Source: Verrucomicrobiota bacterium
GTDB lineage: Bacteria > Verrucomicrobiota > Verrucomicrobiia > Chthoniobacterales > JAFAMB01
Direction: 5' to 3'
Assembly: GCA_019246215.1 (NCBI GenBank)
Contig: JAFAQT010000391.1
Location: 1 to 33,138 of the forward strand
Length of the DNA stretch: 33,138 bases
How positions within the stretch are numbered: the stretch's first letter is position 1; each line of letters starts with the position of its first letter. Position numbers and translations under genes: made by a program. Shown piece by piece: positions 30,781 to 33,138 of this stretch. The notes below the pieces were generated by a model that did not search any database, was not told the origin of the DNA, and saw nothing but the letters and a program-made list of their open reading frames with translations.

Positions 30781-31244
30781 ACCCAGAAGTCGGAGTTACC
30801 GAATCTGTTTCGGTGGCCTCTGAAGCCTATAAGTACCACCGATTCAGTCCTGAACTCGTCGAACGCCTGATCTCCATCTATCAGATCATGTTTCCGCACA
30901 ATGGCGTCCCCAATGAGTTTTACGAGCATGTTGTTCAAAAGCTCGACGACAAAGCGGCGCAAGACCGAGACTTTGCCTGTTTTCTCTCCGAGGGAGTCGA
31001 GGCTCTGAACCGCCAGACAGGGTCCACCTGGACTGGCCTTTCGAAGGAGGCAAAACTACAAACACTCAAGCGAGCTGAGGAGACTCCCTTTTTTCAAAGG
31101 CTGCGGTCGGACTTCGTCATTTACTTTTACAGTAATCCGGCGATCTGGCAGCGATTCGGGTACCAAGGGCCGTCGAATGATCAAGGCGGCTATCTAAATC
31201 GTGGCTTCAACGATATCGACTGGATCAAAAGAGAGGAATTTTAA
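30777..31244 (+). CDS. Gluconate 2-dehydrogenase subunit 3-like protein
   Basis: This 155-residue protein belongs to the small-subunit family of membrane-bound FAD-dependent sugar/alcohol dehydrogenases (gluconate 2-dehydrogenase gamma type). Typical features are LVERLISIYQIMFPHNGVPNEFYEHVVQKLDD, the central RAEETPFFQRLRSDFVIYFYSNPAIWQRFGYQGPS and a closing GGYLNRGFNDIDW. Many family members carry a Tat signal and help export the flavoprotein. None is evident here, so this pair may stay in the cytosol or use another route. A good AAGGAAAGGA site precedes the ATG. The GMC oxidoreductase gene follows after 3 bases, in one transcript. Confidence 0.9.
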   Translation: MNPEVGVTESVSVASEAYKYHRFSPELVERLISIYQIMFPHNGVPNEFYEHVVQKLDDKAAQDRDFACFLSEGVEALNRQTGSTWTGLSKEAKLQTLKRAEETPFFQRLRSDFVIYFYSNPAIWQRFGYQGPSNDQGGYLNRGFNDIDWIKREEF

Positions 31245-31247
31245 TCT

Positions 31248-32831
31248 ATGCCACGAACGTTTGATCTGGATGACAGTAGCGTGGTGTTAATTATCGGCTC
31301 GGGTGCCGGAGGTGGCACACTAGGAAACGAGTTGGCTCAAAAGGGGATTCGCACACTGATTCTCGAGGCCGGACCTCGGATCGACCGGGAGCAGCATGTT
31401 GATAATGAGCTGCAATCCTTTGCTCAATTGACGTGGCTCGATAAACGGGCCACTTCAGGATCCTGGCAGATTGCTAAGGATTTTCCCAACTTTCCCGCGT
31501 GGACTTGCAAAGTCGTTGGCGGGACGACGGTGCATTGGACGGGTTGCTCGCTGCGGTCCCAGGAGCATGAATTCCGAACTAAGGATGTGTACGGCGAGAT
31601 CGCGGGGGCGAATCTTTTGAATTGGCCGCTAACGTTAGCGGAGCTTGAGCCTTACTACGACAAAGCGGAAGATAAGATGGGAGTAACCGGTACCCACGGA
31701 ATTCCTCTGCTTGAGGCCAACAACAACCAGATTGTTATGGCGGCTGGAGCCAAAAAGGTTGGTTACAAGGAATGTTCTACGGGCAACATGGCCATCAATT
31801 CGCTTCCGCGGGACGGGCGTCCAGCGACGGTTCAGGACGGGTTCTGTATGCAGGGAATTCGCTCCAATGCGAAATGGTCGACGCTGAACGCCGAGATTCC
31901 CAAAGGTGAGGCGACGGGCAACCTTGAGGTGCGTCCCGAATGTCACGTTTTGACTATCGAACATGACAAGTCTGGTAAGGTTACCGGGGTAGTGTACGCC
32001 GACAGGCAAGGCAATCATCATCAGCAGCGAGCGCGCATCGTCTGTGTTGCTGGCAACTCCATTGAAACACCTCGGATCTTGCTCAACTCCGCCAGTTCCC
32101 AGTTCCCAGAGGGCTTGGCGAACTCTTCTGGACAAGTTGGGAGAAACTACATGCGCCACACGACCGGCATAATATGGGCTATGTTCGATAAGCCGGTACG
32201 AATGTACCGCGGGAATACGCTGGCCGGGTGCATCAAGGACGAACGATATCATAGACCAGATCGCGAATTCGTCGGTGGCTACTTCATGGAAACGATGCAC
32301 CTCGGCCTGTCGTTCTTCGCTACCAAGCTTGCCACCAACACCGAGCTTGGAGGCTGGGGTCGCGAATTCACGCATATTATGGAATCGTACGAGTGCATCG
32401 CTGGCATGTACCTGGTGGGCGAAGACCTGCCGCAAGAGACCAACTGTGTGACGCTTCATCCGACAGAGAAGGATCAGTTCGGCATGCCGATTCCGAATGT
32501 TCATTTTGACGACCATGCAAACAACATCGCGATGCGGAATCACGCCTACAAGCGGGGTGCCATGGTCTACGATGCCGTGGGTGCGACCCGCATCATTCCG
32601 ACCCCACCCGGCCCATCCACGCATAATCTTGGCACCTGTCGCCAAAGCGCGCGTCCTGAGGAGGGCGTTTGCAACCGATGGGGGCAGACTCACGATATCA
32701 AAAACCTACTCATTTCGGACGGCAGCCAGTTCACAACCAGCGCCGCGGAAAATCCGACACTGACGATTGTCGCGCTCGCGATCCGGCAAGCGGATTATAT
32801 TGCACGGGAAATGGCGCGGCAGAGTATCTGA
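31248..32831 (+). CDS. GMC-family FAD oxidoreductase (gluconate 2-dehydrogenase-like large subunit)
   Basis: This 527-residue flavoprotein oxidises a sugar or alcohol substrate. The dinucleotide motif is IIGSGAGGGTLGNELA (15-30), and the second FAD contact GGTTVHWTGC is at 91-100. The catalytic region near the C-terminus has His459 in PSTHNLGTCRQ and Asn502 in SAAENPTLTIVALAI, the GMC His/Asn pair. It is cotranscribed with the subunit 3 gene 3 bases upstream. The third subunit of the classic complex, a multi-heme cytochrome c, is not in the 307 bases that remain. Electrons may go to a distant cytochrome, and the substrate is not readable from sequence. Confidence 0.95.
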   Translation: MPRTFDLDDSSVVLIIGSGAGGGTLGNELAQKGIRTLILEAGPRIDREQHVDNELQSFAQLTWLDKRATSGSWQIAKDFPNFPAWTCKVVGGTTVHWTGCSLRSQEHEFRTKDVYGEIAGANLLNWPLTLAELEPYYDKAEDKMGVTGTHGIPLLEANNNQIVMAAGAKKVGYKECSTGNMAINSLPRDGRPATVQDGFCMQGIRSNAKWSTLNAEIPKGEATGNLEVRPECHVLTIEHDKSGKVTGVVYADRQGNHHQQRARIVCVAGNSIETPRILLNSASSQFPEGLANSSGQVGRNYMRHTTGIIWAMFDKPVRMYRGNTLAGCIKDERYHRPDREFVGGYFMETMHLGLSFFATKLATNTELGGWGREFTHIMESYECIAGMYLVGEDLPQETNCVTLHPTEKDQFGMPIPNVHFDDHANNIAMRNHAYKRGAMVYDAVGATRIIPTPPGPSTHNLGTCRQSARPEEGVCNRWGQTHDIKNLLISDGSQFTTSAAENPTLTIVALAIRQADYIAREMARQSI

Positions 32832-33138
32832 CGCAACTTACGCGCGATGACGCCTGAGGGGGCGTGGTGATCGGCCGTATTGGGCATTTTGAGCGGATGC
32901 GTACGCTGAGCAAACCCTCATAGCCAGATGCACCCTGGAGCACTACACGCATGCCTGCTTCAAATGCGGATCCCCAAGGTAAATCTCGCGTCAGCGTGGA
33001 CGCTGGCGGCCGCATCTTATTGCCGAAAAAAGTGATGGGCCACTTCTCACACGACAACGCCCGCTTACGGCAGATTCGGCTCCGAGCGGTTCTGCCGGGT
33101 TGCCTATTGACGCGCGATCGGGCGAGGCGTCTAATGGG
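32832..33138. other. Region after the GMC oxidoreductase gene, to the window end
   Basis: No terminator hairpin with a T-run is seen after the GMC stop codon. The only candidate gene is the frame starting at 32951, described separately. No cytochrome or heme motif is found in any frame of this stretch. Confidence 0.5.
32951..33138 (+). CDS. Partial ORF with AbrB-like N-terminal segment, running off the window
   Basis: An ATG at 32951 opens a frame with no stop to the window end (62 codons). Its residues RVSVDAGGRILLPKKVMG resemble the swapped-hairpin AbrB/MazE DNA-binding motif (VxVDxxGRIxLPKxVR). The residues after it are basic and unlike the rest of an AbrB domain, so a frameshift or a different protein is possible. 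No good ribosome binding site is seen. The right-hand sequence is needed. Confidence 0.3.
   Translation, partial: MPASNADPQGKSRVSVDAGGRILLPKKVMGHFSHDNARLRQIRLRAVLPGCLLTRDRARRLM

Noticed and set aside
31635-32693. A 352-codon open frame on the minus strand opposite the GMC oxidoreductase gene
   Set aside because: Long but antisense to a clearly recognised flavoprotein with intact FAD motifs. It has no recognisable domain.
1-33138. CRISPR arrays, tRNA genes, phage or IS genes, and classical defence systems
   Set aside because: I scanned for regular direct repeats, tRNA-like ends, transposase, integrase, Cas, restriction and toxin motifs and found none that hold up. This was done by eye, so a tRNA or ncRNA search program would be the proper test.

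Overview
The window looks like a chromosomal segment from a Gram-negative soil or freshwater bacterium of moderate G+C. Clues are a lipid-A-type N-terminal domain protein, a lipoprotein, a two-heme cytochrome, a kinase with PEGA repeats, and a gluconate-dehydrogenase-type GMC oxidoreductase with its small subunit. Together these suggest the PVC or Acidobacteria neighbourhood, most likely Verrucomicrobiota (Chthoniobacterales-like). That placement is inference from gene content. I see no rRNA, tRNA, CRISPR array, insertion sequence or phage gene.

Layout. 1-340: little content apart from the possible tail of an upstream gene. 339-1217 (+): metallopeptidase-like protein with an HEYGH motif. 3510-1325 (-): DUF983 zinc-ribbon membrane protein, LAB_N membrane protein and cysteine desulfurase. 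3675-10974 (+): a ketosynthase and a catalytically dead ketosynthase partner with overlapping genes, a lipoprotein, a 1069-residue kinase/pseudokinase/PEGA membrane protein, a possible 47-residue ORF, and a MidA-type methyltransferase. 13152-11004 (-): tilS and an M42 aminopeptidase. 20340-13366 (-): glgX-treZ-treY, a full route from glycogen or maltodextrin to trehalose. 20512-23264 (+): a GT28 (MGDG-synthase-like) glycosyltransferase translationally coupled to a GH1 glycosidase. 25869-23394 (-): tightly packed TPR protein, serine hydrolase and metallophosphoesterase. 27808-26270 (-): a long di-heme cytochrome. 29595-28080 (-): an Rrf2 regulator followed by an HtrA-type protease. 29822-30319 (+): a YdeI/OmpD-associated protein with a broken 5' end. 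30777-32831 (+): gluconate-2-dehydrogenase-like subunit 3 and GMC flavoprotein. The window ends in an open, partly AbrB-like reading frame.

How the genes work together. The trehalose operon is a self-contained osmoprotection or carbon-storage unit. The GT28-GH1 pair, divergent from it, may make and then remodel a glycolipid. The ketosynthase pair resembles a KS/chain-length-factor heterodimer without its other enzymes. The Rrf2-HtrA pair shares a 19-bp palindromic candidate operator that lies between or over predicted -35 and -10 elements in both promoters, which suggests one small autoregulated stress circuit.

The most interesting items are the GT28-GH1 coupling, the Rrf2/HtrA operator pair with a predicted leaderless regulator mRNA, the KS/dead-KS pair, the frameshifted YdeI gene, and a dispersed GTGCACCAAG-type intergenic element.
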